DNA from: Pinus tabuliformis
Lineage: Eukaryota; Streptophyta; Pinopsida; Pinales; Pinaceae
DNA length: 64,000 nt
Direction: 5' to 3'
Assembly: GCA_031772625.1 (NCBI GenBank)
Contig: CM062819.1
Span: forward strand, 1,234,194,955 to 1,234,258,954
The notes beneath the pieces were generated by a model. That model was not told the DNA's origin and did no database searches. It saw nothing but the letters and a program-made list of their open reading frames with translations. This document shows, piece by piece, positions 1-11,000 of the stretch (positions are counted from its first letter, which is position 1; each line of letters begins with the position of its first letter). The position numbers and the translations under genes are program-made.

Positions 1-1417
1 TTATGCTCATCAGATTGTGAATTTGAAGAATATGGGATATCTCATCATCATATCATTCATTACATGCATCAAGACACAAGGGATGGTGAGCTGAAGAAGA
101 GATTCCCCCTAATAAATTCTTCTTTGATCAGATCGAATTCGAGATTTAAACCTTGCAAATCCAAGTCATTTTGAGAAATCAAAATAGGGGCTGGTGTATC
201 TGTGCATTCATCACCATATATAGTAATGGGGTCATATTCATTGGGGTGATGATTTCCCAAGCCTTTATCTTGGTCAAGAGATTTGATTTCATTTGAATGA
301 TTACTAAGAGTGGAAGATCCTTGATCAGCAAAGAATGTAGAAACATTATCTTCACATGGAGGAATTTGAAAGAGGGAAGAAACTTTGAATGTGTCTTCAC
401 TATTTTTCTCCTCTACCTATGAGATATAGCCACCTTGTACCTGATCACAATGTGAACCAGCAAATTGAGAATTAAGAGTATCTAGAGAAACTGTTGGTGG
501 AGCATTTGATCAAATGAATCGTGGTACATCGTGTCGTGAGGTGTAAATGATAGAGGATGATAGGTATCCCTTGAAGAAGAAATACTTTTGATCACAACAG
601 ATTTGAGATTTAAATTATGCATATCAATGTCATCTAGAGGAATCAAGGGATCAATCTTCATCCCAAGCTCTATGGATTTATTGGAACATTCAAATTTTTC
701 CTAGACAAGATCTTGGTCATGGAAAATAAAAGAAGGTGGAAGAGGCAGATTAGCAATTCGATTTTCAAATTTCCCAACTCCAACATCAACGTGAGAGACC
801 TCTTTGTTTGGTAATGAAAAAGGAGGAGGGAAAGGGAGAAAAGGGGGAGTAGATTCCTCCTCTGAGGTTTGAGGTGCCTCATGATCAAGAAAAATTGGAA
901 GACCCAAATCAAAAGGGAAATCATATTCAAATTGTTTCAAAGATATTCAAACCAAATGTTGAAACTTTTCACCCATGAAATCCCAATCCACATATTCTTC
1001 GAAAAATTCATAACAAAGGTGAAGAAATATATCAACAAAATCCTCTAGCAATTCATCAAATTTCATTCTAAGTCGATTAATCCTTTTATAAACATCTTGG
1101 TAATCATACCTGTCAAAGGCTTTACGAAGATCCTTGAAGAGTTGTTCGAACAAATGAATAGAATCAGTTGGTAAAGTGTGACACCATTGCTTAACTCGAC
1201 CTTCAAGTGTGAGGGTGAATAATTTACAAGCAACATCTTCACAATTCACTTCATAAAAATTACAAAAATTAAGAAATTGAAGTGTATGTTTAGGTATGGA
1301 TGTTCCACCCTCACCATCAAACTTTATTTGAGACAGGTTATGAATTAGTTTTGTGGGGATTGTAAGATTCTCTCTATTAGAAAAGCATCCTAGGATTATG
1401 ATTTTGGAATGAGTCAT
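1..1417 (-). mobile_element. Ty3/gypsy-type retrotransposon fossil: gag and post-gag region
   Basis: The minus strand at 947-1417 encodes about 150 residues typical of plant Retrotrans_gag proteins: a start resembling FDGEGGTSIPKH, then LTLEGRVKQWCHTLP, a central FDRYDYQDVYKRINRLRMK and an acidic, aromatic C-terminal part. Gag would form the particle that packages the element RNA. Leftwards, 60-940 holds further minus-strand pieces rich in Pro, Ser and acidic residues (one contains a PPFLPFPPPFSLP stretch) that look like a continuation of the same polyprotein. The element runs off the left edge, so pol is not visible. It is an old, broken copy with several breaks. Family assignment rests on gag alone. 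Confidence 0.7.
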
Positions 1418-2770
1418 TCAATGTGAAAGATTCAAAACAAACTCAACGGGCTCAGCTTGTCATGGCCCTCCTTCTAGCGTAAAATATGTTGACGATGCTA
1501 GATACCTCCAACAATAGGGGGTCTCCCCGATATATGGTCCCAATTATATCTCACATTGTTTGGGATAGGAGCCCCATCTGGAATAAGGGCTTGGATGCCA
1601 TTTATTCCTAGATACATAAGAGAGCATACATATACTTTGAGATAAGAAAGTAAGTTATCCCTGTGCAACATACAATTACAATGTATACAAGGTTCTTCCA
1701 CAGACGGAGTAGAAAGAGTGATCCTTTAGGAGAAAAGTAATAGTACCATTCTAGTAATGACTCATGAGAACATAGAAAGAAGTGTTATTTAATCTCCAAA
1801 ATAGTTCTCAAAGTAACAATGATCATGAAAGAAAGTAAGAATGCACATTCAACAAGACGTATACCAAATCCAATGAAATGGTTCATTTTCTCTTAGTATA
1901 TATGAACACCAGCATATACCATAAACATTAAAAGAGTAGTCTTACAACATTCACAATACATGCATGAAAGTGTGTTGGCTCTGAGAGCTTCAAATATTAA
2001 GTGAAAGTTCCAAGATACACAATTACAATGATGAATCACTATCCCCAATAGTGGAACATTAAGCCACCACTTTCTCCTCCAAAGAATGATCTTCTCTCCT
2101 ATGCTAAGCTAGAGAATCCAAGGTGAAACTCCTTTACTTGAGGCATGAGGGCCTATTTATAACAAATGGTGTGACCTTTCACCTCTCATGTGACTCTTGT
2201 CCTCCCTCATGAATCTTGAGCTTCCATATTACTTTCGAGCTCATACATGACCATTGGACTTCCTAGTGACTTTTCACATTCCATTTGTGACCCTTGGGCT
2301 TCCACACATTTTACATTTTCCAATTTTTGAAATTGCATAATTACATTCAATCAATAATGTGGAAAAAATACATAGAACAAAATAACACTCTTGTGTTCAT
2401 ACTTTGAGAAGCTATAATTTAGTGACTGTGACATGAGACTTCATTGTAATGTATCAATGTCAATTTATTCTATTTTCTATTATGTATTCAATTCTTCATA
2501 ATTGATTTGAGATTTGCATCATCCTCACCCTCCAAATGGGTTTGGATAAGTATTGGAACCTTCTAAGTCAATGTGAGTTTCCATCTCTCTATCGTGGTCC
2601 AAGATTCCTTTACTCCTGCATGATAGCATCTTTGTGTCTCATCTCCACAAGTGTCTTCTTGAAACCTCTCCTTAATGAACTCCTTAAACATCATCTTTCC
2701 ATGTTAGGATGATAGCACCTACAAATGAATTTCACTCATGACAAGACAATATTAGTCCCAAAATCACCTA
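1418..2770 (-). mobile_element. Leader and probable 5' LTR of the gypsy fossil at 1-1417
   Basis: Upstream of gag on the minus strand lies a leader (about 1,420-1,700), then a stretch with LTR character. A minus-strand TATA motif, TTATAAATAGGC, sits at 2162-2151 and would drive transcription toward gag. The outer LTR edge may lie near 2,769, where the minus strand reads TGATTTTGGGACTAAT, but no second LTR is in the window to prove either edge. No tRNA primer site was recognised with confidence. A 67-codon minus-strand open frame at 1498-1701 lies in the leader and matches nothing I recognise. Confidence 0.4.
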
Positions 2771-3956
2771 TTCTACCTTGTTTTCTCATGTAAGATGTTG
2801 GTTGTGATGGGACAATGTGAAAGGGTTGAGAGATATTCCTTCTTTGGTGCAGTGTGCGGGTTCATGAGGCAAGAGGTGAGGGTTTCTCCGCTAGGATTAT
2901 GCAATGCGCAGTGAAGGGAAGGCTCATCAAGGCTTTGCATAGAGGGTAAGTCTAGGAGACAAGGGTGACAGGCTTGCTCATTGAGGACAGTGCATAATGA
3001 TTGAGGAGGGGACTCTAGGTATTGTATAGGTTTCCACTGCAAGGGGATAGATATGAATGCATTTTCCACTAAGAGTGTGCAATGCACAATGAAGGCAGGG
3101 TTGATTAAGGCTTTGCGTAATGAACAAGTGTAAGAAGTAAGGGGTTGGTTCACTGTGCTCTAGAGATGCACAATTCACAATGAAGGGATTTGTCCTCATG
3201 ATGAGCATACAGGGAAACTATAAGCAACAAGAGGATCATAACTGGGGCTTGGAAGTGAAAAATGCGCTCATCACTTGGCTGAAAGTTAATTGCTCTCATA
3301 ACTTGCGCATGATGTGAGGATAAGGTTGAATCCCAAAATTGACTACATGTGAAATTAGTAGAACAAAGAGGAGAGCAAGAGAATGCATAACAGGTCCTAA
3401 ACATGATCCCACACACATACACAATCACACTTAAGACAATAATATGCACGGTATCCAAAAACAACATATATTCATTGAAGCAACAATAAAACGACATTTA
3501 TCTCCAAGTGCGGCAGTTAGAGCGCAAGTCTTTGTGACACAAGTTTCGACTGCAATCAAAAGGTGTGTTATGCCAGGGGAAAGTGCCCAACACATATTAT
3601 TATTATAGGTAGGATCAACTAGTGCAAGAGAGTGCACTGTAGTTGCCTCTAGAAGTTGTGCCAAGGTCCTCTTAACAAGATATGAGAAAGAAAGTGAAAG
3701 TGATACATGCAAGAGTGAAATTAAGCAAAAGTGACACATGCAAAAGAAAAAGAAAAACATGCAAAGGAAAATCACGAAAAAGCGATAGTTGAGAAAGTCA
3801 CCCAGAAGATGACACATTGGAAACCAAGAGTGAGGGATGATCCTTGTGCTCCAAAAGTGCACAAATCTCAAAAGAAAAATATAAGTGTGAAATGGGCTCT
3901 GGGCTAGTATCTTTATATAGGGAGAGTAGACATGCAATTATGGTTAGGGTTTGTGA
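2771..3956. repeat. Diverged repeat tract, no gene recognised
   Basis: Units containing a core like CTAGGATTATGCAATGCG recur near 2,889, 3,073 (CTAAGAGTGTGCAATGCA) and 3,163 (GATGCACAATTCACAATG), with about 180 bp between the first two. The core resembles the units of the 24-bp array at 4,014-4,229, so both may be remains of one satellite-like tract. Several minus-strand open frames cross the tract (for example 2773-3153 and 3431-3937), but they have repeated low-complexity composition and no recognisable domain, so I do not call genes. Confidence 0.4.
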
Positions 3957-4013
3957 GTGTGCTCAGTGCATGTCGGGAAACTAGAAGTCAAGAGTGAGTT
4001 AACTGCCACTTGG

Positions 4014-4229
4014 AAGTGTGACAGTGCTAACTTGAAGAAGTGTGTTGTCACTTTCAACAAGGAGTGTGCAATCAACGTTTATAAAGGATTCCCCTACACT
4101 CTCTTTGGGAACTATGCAATCACTATCACTAGGAATTATGCAATCATTATTGACAAGGACTACACAATGGTTTTCAGTGAGGACTGCACAACACTGTCAC
4201 TATGGAGTGTGATTAGCATATCTTGGAAA
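4014..4229 (+). repeat. 24-bp tandem array reading as an 8-residue repeat
   Basis: Inside a 109-codon open frame (3957-4286) the translation from residue 20 onward falls into eight-residue units: KCDSANLK, KCVVTFNK, ECAINVYK, GFPYTLFG, NYAITITR, NYAIIIDK, DYTMVFSE, DCTTLSLW. Cys or Tyr occupies the second position of nearly every unit. The DNA period is therefore 24 bp, with about nine degenerate units. No signal peptide or known domain is seen. It may be an eroded minisatellite whose period happens to be a multiple of three, or a remnant of a repeat protein. No neighbouring gene helps to decide. Confidence 0.55.
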
Positions 4230-4344
4230 GTGCTTATGAAGACATTAAGAGTTGGGCATGTGAAAGCAAGTAGTTGTGACACTTAGGATTTCTAAATGAA
4301 TACTTGAACACTTAGACAACATGACCGAGCATGACATTAATGGC

Positions 4345-7100
4345 TTGAAACAAAAGATGACATGATCATAAGGAGGCTCCAAAATTTGAAGGTAGGAAAA
4401 ATTTTGGAGGGTCTTATAGTAGCTACAACACCTTGATGGCAAACAAATCCATGAGGCTATAGGAGTAGATCAAAAGGGGATTCATAGTATAAAAACCCTC
4501 AGATTAAGTGGAGTTGTCATCAAACTTTATCTCTCTTAGGCTTATCATGTTAGTTGGATGTACATAAGGCTTCTCCTAACTCATCTAGGTTTTGGGATTG
4601 GTTTGTGATTTAGGTGATGGGGTGCATACAATCGGTGTCCTTTGTTGTTTTTATAAATGGGTTTGCCTCTCCTTTCTTCCATGCATAGTGTGGGATGAGA
4701 CAAGGATTCCCCCTGTCTCCTTTATTGTTTCTTCTGGTAGTGGAGGGTCTCAGTCACCTTATGGTTGAAGCTAATCGTAGAGGAAAATTTCAGGGAGTTG
4801 TTATTGCTAATGATCTAGCAATTACACATTTACTTTTTGTTGATGACATATTAATATTTTGTAATGGAACATGTAGAGATGTTTCCAAGCTACCTAAAAT
4901 CATTAATCTCTTTGGAGTAGTTATGGTTATGTTGGTTAACATTGGATAGTCTTCTATTTCATTTCAAAATTTGGTAGATCATGAAGTGAGGAATCTCAAG
5001 AATATGTTCCCATTTCCCTTTATTGAAATGGATGTGGTTCTAAAATATATTGGTTTTAATATGAAACCAAACTACTATAAGAAAGAAGATTGGTTTTGGT
5101 TAATAGAAAAGCTAGAAAAAATATAAAACTCTAGAGACTTAGGTGGTTGTTAAGGGCAAAGAGACTAGTTTGGTATAATCAGTCTTGGAAGTTATTCCTG
5201 TGTATTGGATTTCAGAAACTTGGATTCCCTGGGGAGTCCTGGAAAAAGCTAGAAGGATTTGTTTTAAATTTTTATGGGTTGGCACTTAGGAACACTTTGT
5301 TCTTCCATGGGTTAACAAGAAGTGTATAGCGGTGCCTAAATTGCTAGGTGGATGAGAACTTAAAAATATTTTCTGGTTTTCGAAGGCTCTGGCAACTATT
5401 TGTGGATGGAGACTCTTGTATACTTTCAGACTGTGAATGCAAGTAGTCCATCATAAATATATCCATCATTTTTCTCTTGAAGACTAGATTCGATTGTGGG
5501 ATAATCCCCGTGTTAGTATTCCAATTATATGGCATGTTATTCTAACTCTTTGGATCTTCTTGCTTTAGGCTTGGCTTGGAAGATTGGAAATGGGTTAAAG
5601 GTTTGATGGGAAAGGATCTCTGGCTTGGTTGTGGTCAAGCTCATCACCTACCTTGGGATCTTATTGATTTCCTCATGGATAGGGGCATCTTAAGGTTGGC
5701 CGATATAAATTTCCCAGACCATACCACTTTATGGTGTCAAGGTTGATCTTCATTCAAAGACTTGAAGATCGAATGGGATTTCAAGGAAAACTGGAGGGGC
5801 TATCTTGATGCTATAGATGTGGCCTGTATCATAATTTCCAAGAATGAAGATGAGTTGGTTTGGGCTCATACTCCAATCAGCATTTATACGACCAAGATGG
5901 GGATCGTCACTTAAATTTGGTTATTGCGGAGGAGGCTGAGGAAGGGTGGTGGAGAGGATTTTGGAAGGTGAAATGCCCAGCAAAAGCTTGCATATTCATG
6001 TGGTTCATTCTAGAAAAAAAAATTCCTACATGGGATCTGCTTGAAAGGAGTCATAATATTCGTCTTGTTCGGTGTTCACTCTCCAAGTCAAACATTGAAT
6101 CCATATAGAACACCTCTTTGTTGAATGCCCTTTCTCTAGTCATATTTGGCATATGTGTGGTGCAGTTTTTTATCATGGATTTGTTTGGAAAGGTCCATGT
6201 TTTGAAGAGAAATGGAGGTCTCAGGTCCAAAATAAGAATAATAAATCATTCAAGGCCTTACCTTTGCTTATCTGTCGAGGTGTATGGGTTGAAAGAAACA
6301 AGGAAATATTTCCAAACAAGAGCTCTTCGTCGGATTGGGTGCTTGTTGATTTTTTATCCATTCTTTCTCATTTTCATCAGCCTTTGGTCTCTTCCAAGAA
6401 TATGTTCATGCTCCCGAAAGAGCCTAACATATCTCACCCATGGGGGTTCTTTGATGGAGTTGCACAGAGTGAAAAATTCTCTTGTGGGGGTGGCTTTGTT
6501 CTTTATTTATGAGATCAACATTTTTTCAAAGTTAGTATGGAACTTAGGAGGGGTACAAACAACCTACTAAAGTTATTCCTCATTAATGGATTTTGTGCGT
6601 GACAAGGGTTGTGATTAGCTCCAAGTATTTGGTGACTCCTTACTAGTTATAAATCAGGGCAACAATATCCAACTGTGTCACTACTTGCACCTTACTCATA
6701 TATTGGAGAATTTACAGAGGATAAAGCATTCTTATGTTAATTTTTCTTATACTCATATTTATAGGGAACGAAACAGTGATGTGGATCAGCTTTCTAAGGA
6801 AGGCATTCAATTGGATTGAGGCCTTTGGTCAATTGAATAGGTCCTGAATGATTATCACTATAGGTTATTTCATTGCTCGTTCATGGAAAGGCTCGACTCT
6901 TAGGCTTAATGGATCCTCTTGACTTTTGGTTTTTATTTTCTCTTCATATGTTATAGGTTGTTATCAGTTGTGGTGACAATGATGATGAATCCTTTTAGGC
7001 TATATGCTTTGATTTAGTATCAAAATGATCATGAGTTATGAACTCTATTTCATTTCTGTGGTATTTTTTGTGCGGACCCTTATGGTTCACTGATGCAAAT
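4345..7100 (+). mobile_element. 5'-truncated L1-type plant LINE (RT, zinc finger, RNase H)
   Basis: A decayed ORF2 can be followed in order. An RT segment resembling LDGKQIHEAIG lies near 4,430, the RT A region near 4,540 (AYHVSWMYIRLLLTHL, with His where the catalytic Asp is expected), RQGFPLSPLLF at 4,698, and the catalytic FVDD box at 4,836-4,847. The zf-RVT region (KVKCPAKACIFMWF) lies near 5,970 and an RNase H-like part (WGFFDGVAQSEKFSCGGG) near 6,440. An RNase H C-terminal stretch follows to about 6,820. The frame changes several times. No ORF1 or endonuclease is present, consistent with 5' truncation during target-primed reverse transcription. The 3' end near 7,100 lacks a clear poly(A) and target duplication. 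It is the same general family as the LINE at 36,352-48,786. Confidence 0.8.
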
Positions 7101-8150
7101 TCTATTTATTTTCTTATGGGAGATTAAATATTTTGTGTGGCCATTATATGGATCTAGGTAGATCTGGTGTGAATACACTCTCACCTTGTGTATTTTCCAT
7201 GGGGGTTTCACGAGGGGAGAAATACCATACCACATACATTCATACTAGGGCATATATATTGAGGAAAAAATGACATAATATATTGAGCATATAATTTGGG
7301 GTAAAGGGTTTTTATATTGGAAGGTATAAAAAAATGGAGCTCAAAGTTAGTGAAAAATTATAAAGGGGTATTAAAAAATGTTAATGAAAAAATGGATACC
7401 CAGAATATCTAGCGAAAGTAGCGGTTTTTTAAATTAGGAAGGTTTTTTGGGTACGTATTGGTAGGGGGTTAAATAATGTGATTTTTAGAGGTATTTTCCA
7501 ATATGTAGTCAAATTAAGGGTATTGTTTAGCATGCAAAAACGCACGTGATATGTCATAGGCTCATTGAGCGAAGCCCGTGTGGTATTTGGTATTTAAAAA
7601 ATGTAATTTTGTTTATCTATATAAATAAGTTATGATTTTTTCCTCGGGCTAAAGAAAAAAAAGGATGAGGATTTTGGAGGATATTTAAAAGGATAGGGGT
7701 ATTCAAGGATGCTTTAATCTATAACAGAGATTATAAATTTTTTATTCAAAGAGATAAATTTTCATATTTCCATAGGTTAAAGGTTGAAGGCTTGAAAGCT
7801 TAAGTAAATCTTGGAATTCAATATCCATGTAGTGTTTTTATTATACATTCTTGTAGTCACAAGAAAATATTGTAATACACTCATATTTTTGCTCCTTGTC
7901 CTAGATCACCCTGAAATTGAATAAGGGGGCCTAAGGTAATTTATAATTACAAGGTTATTTGTTGTAAAGTGACCTACCTAAAATTGATTAAGGAGATCAG
8001 TTGAAGTGGGTTAATCATTGAAAAATTGATACTTTATGGTGCATGATCTATAGTAGCTTACACCCTAAAGTGACTTGAATCTAGAGAGCGTGACACATAG
8101 GCAAGTGAGTGAATACAAGGGAGCATGACAAGTGAACATGTTGAGTGAAA
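7101..8150. other. Unassigned spacer
   Basis: AT-rich sequence without a convincing open frame, RNA gene or element edge. The first 150 bp may be LINE 3' untranslated sequence. The last 300 bp lead into the gag-like remnant and could be its leader, but no LTR match was found. Confidence 0.4.
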
Positions 8151-9220
8151 AATGGGAAAAGGAGGAAAATGTCTACTAAATGTCTCTCGAGAAATTAAAG
8201 ATTTGCTAGAGTACAACCATGAATTTCACAATAAAATTAAAGTACTTAGTGGAAATTACAGCGAAACCAAACCATGATTGATCAAATGGTTGAGACGATA
8301 ACATCTGTAAAAGATTTTCAAAGAGAAATAGACATGAACGATCAATTGTTTGATGAACTTCAAACTAAATTAAGAGGAAAGAAAGATCAAATTGATGATA
8401 TGATTGATGCAACATCTACAGTGAAGGTCAATGCAATTTGTGATATAGAAGATCTAATAAAAAAGGCTGATGCATCTCATGATACAAATGAATTCATCTA
8501 GATAGTTGATGCAAGTTGTGGCACAGAGGAGCTAATAGAGCAAAGTGATGCAACGTGTTGTACAAAATATCTTATTCAAAAGTGTGATGCAATATGTAAC
8601 ATAGATGAAGTAATGCAGATGATAAATCCTTGTGATACAAAAGGCCTAATGATTGTAGATGAGTCACCATCACAGAAAGATAGCAACAATAATAACAACG
8701 ATGAATTTGAAGATGTCAAAGAATAACAACAAGAGCTTTCCAAGATGGTTGTCAGATCTTGGGAAGAAATCTCATTCAACGGAAATCAGCATGGATTGGG
8801 ATACAACAAATATAATAGCTTGCATATTCCAGAGTACTCTAAACCAATTCAATTTGTGAGTACAAAATTCCTTGAAGATGTACAGAATTTTATTAAAATG
8901 TCTTAGAAATGTAAAAGAGATGGTCATATGGAGAGTCAATGTTTTGATCTCCATCATTGTCTTCATTGTGGGAAGAGAAATAACTTCAAAAAAATCTCAC
9001 AATCAGAAGTAGGCTAGAATGATATTCAATTATGGATGGATAAATTCCTAGAGATGGAATCAAGAAGTGAAACAACTATATCAATCTTACCACCTAATCA
9101 AAACAAAAGTAAAGACACACAAAAAAGGATGAAGTCAAAGGAGGAACTCTCCGCTGCTAAAGGGTGGAAGGATAAAAATGATAAAAGAAACTCTCCTACA
9201 CCTTTAAGGGGGGATTAAAT
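8150..9220 (+). mobile_element. Gag-like fossil with coiled-coil, 13-residue repeats and zinc knuckles
   Basis: Open stretches read as an acidic, coiled-coil-like protein (MIDQMVETITSVKDFQREI at 8,274), then a 13-residue repeat array (8,430-8,663), an Asn-rich linker, and a Cys/His segment near 8,900-8,990 containing CKRDGHMESQCFDLHHC and LHCGKRNN. That segment resembles two degenerate CCHC zinc knuckles as in retroelement nucleocapsid. A basic Lys-rich tail (9,036-9,218) follows. No protease, RT or integrase is recognised. I infer a broken retroelement gag with several breaks. Family unknown. A decayed host repeat protein is the alternative. Confidence 0.4.
8430..8663 (+). repeat. 39-bp tandem array (13-residue repeat)
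   Basis: Six consecutive 39-bp units start at 8,430, 8,469, 8,508, 8,547, 8,586 and 8,625, most beginning GATGCA. All share one reading phase, and units read like DASCGTEELIEQS and DATCCTKYLIQKC. A partial unit precedes at 8,406. The units differ at many bases yet keep the period and the Cys-x-Thr and Leu-Ile positions, which points to former protein-level constraint rather than recent slippage. Confidence 0.75.
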
Positions 9221-9235
9221 TGATTAAGTAAAGGT

Positions 9236-9408
9236 GGTTAGTGGCAAACAAGAAACCACCACATTCCTCAAATCAAATTGGTTAGTGGTCATCCAAAAAC
9301 CACCACATTATTCAAAGAAAACTGGCTAGTGTCAAACCATAAAGCACCAGTTTTCATGGAAGATGGTTAATGGTCGACCAGAAAAACCATCACCTAAAGA
9401 ATACAATG
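9236..9408 (+). repeat. About 44-bp tandem array, four units
   Basis: Units beginning GGTTAGTGG or close variants start at 9,236, 9,280, 9,324 and 9,365, each followed by an A-rich part and an ACCACCA-like core. A G-rich motif CCTTTAAGGGGGGATT lies just before the array and ACAAGGGGGAATATC follows near 9,465. Such arrays are common in 3' untranslated regions of plant LTR elements just before the polypurine tract, which fits the gag-like remnant upstream, but the assignment is an inference. Confidence 0.55.
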
Positions 9409-9715
9409 CCCTAGCTTGAATTCTTTCCAGAATGTAACTATTGAAAACTTCTCACCTTGCACCTAACAAGGGGGAATATCATATATTCAGGCTTCAAGTT
9501 TCGAAGTCTTATCAATCAAATTTCAATCAACAATTCAGAATTTCAGCATAGTAGTTGGTCTCAACAAAAAAATTATAATCATTTCAATTATTCAATAGAA
9601 ATGTTTAGACATCACAATTGTTCGCTTCCAGATATTTAGATATTGGTGGTTTTTCAAGCATATCTTGATTGAAGCACAGTTCAAGAGTTTCAAATTAAAG
9701 ATGACAAAATATATT

Positions 9716-10095
9716 GATACAAGTGTTGTACAATTATTCAAACTTATGATTGAGGGGTGGATGCTACATTGTGAGTCCCGAGACAATCACAAATTCTGAA
9801 ACAATCCTTATTTTGATGAGTCGTTATCATGATCCACTAATGAGTTGTCAGTAAGATCTAGAAGGTCAATTGATGTAATATAATTCATATTTTGGGCTCA
9901 AGTTATAAGTGTTGTACAATTATTCAAACTTGTGATTGAGGGGGGAGGGGGGCGATGTTACACTGTGAATCCCTAGACAAACACAAATTCTTAAACAACT
10001 CTTATCTTGATGAGGTGTTATCATGATCCACTAATGAGTTAGCAGTAAGATGTAGAAGATTTAGAAGGTGAATTGTGTATTATAATTCATATATT
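9716..10095 (+). repeat. About 186-bp tandem duplication containing a polypurine tract/LTR-edge-like motif
   Basis: The block starting near 9,716 is repeated, diverged, from about 9,902. Each copy has AAGTGTTGTACAATTATTC, then a purine run (GATTGAGGGGTGGA and GAGGGGGGAGGGGGGCGA), then TGCTACATTGTGAG or TGTTACACTGTGAA, then the shared TTATCATGATCCACTAATG. A purine run followed by a TG start is what the 3' LTR boundary of a retrotransposon looks like, so this may be a duplicated LTR edge belonging to the element at 8,150-9,220. No far LTR end was found. Confidence 0.5.
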
Positions 10096-11000
10096 GGGAT
10101 CAATACAATAAACACAATGGCTTAACGCCTTTCCCACCAATTTGCTTGTCATTTCTCACTCATGCCAATTCTTAACAGAATCTAACTCTGTTTACTATAT
10201 TTTGCAAATGGTTTGAGTTATGTTGCTCTCTTACTTGTTACAACTTGAGTTATTCTAATAAATATGGTTTCCTTTTGTAGACAATGAACCATTTAAGTGT
10301 AGGGAGGTATTGAATATGGTAGCACATGCATGATCACTTGATGTTGTGTTTTGTGATTTCTCACTATGTTAGTTGTAGTTTTTTTGCATGGAAGGACATT
10401 GGAAGGTAATGTTTTCACTACCCTACCATTCAAGAGATTTGGAGAATCTAAAGATGGGATTTGAATTAGATTAGAGGATGTTATAGTGATCTTGTTTTTA
10501 ATCTTTTTGTTTGAATTTGCTTGAGTTTTGTTGATATCTTGCTTGTTGCACTTTCAAGTTGTAGTGTTTCCAATATTCAAGTGATCTTGGGTTTGCTAAT
10601 TGTTTTGTGTGAACCAATGAATTTTCTTGTGGGTTTGGAAATGGATTGAGTTTTGATGCATAACCTTAGAGAGTGTTGAACCTTTAAGTTCTTCCATTTT
10701 GAGCAACAAATAATGATCCTTTTCCCAATTCCTTGAATGGTGATCTTTCAAGTATTAAGGAATTAGCAATGATGCAATCTTTCCAATCAACATAACCCTT
10801 TTAAGTTACTTTGGAGGTAGAATGTCACCCAAGTATATCATTAGGGCTTCATTAAAGAGCCTTGGGAGCCATACAGCTAGATATATGTGGCCACCAAGAC
10901 CCTGACAAAAAAACATTTGCATTTTTTTGAAGAAAATAGTTATGCTTTGGAGGTTGGCATAGATGGCCTAAATGTGTCTCAATACCCTAGTGATATTCCT
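10096..11000. other. Unassigned spacer
   Basis: No open frame, RNA gene or element was recognised. The first part may be the rest of an LTR that began near 9,955. The end grades into the ancient LINE. Confidence 0.35.

Noticed and set aside
9930-9960. G-quadruplex-like G runs
   Set aside because: Only two long G runs are adjacent; a polypurine-tract explanation fits better.
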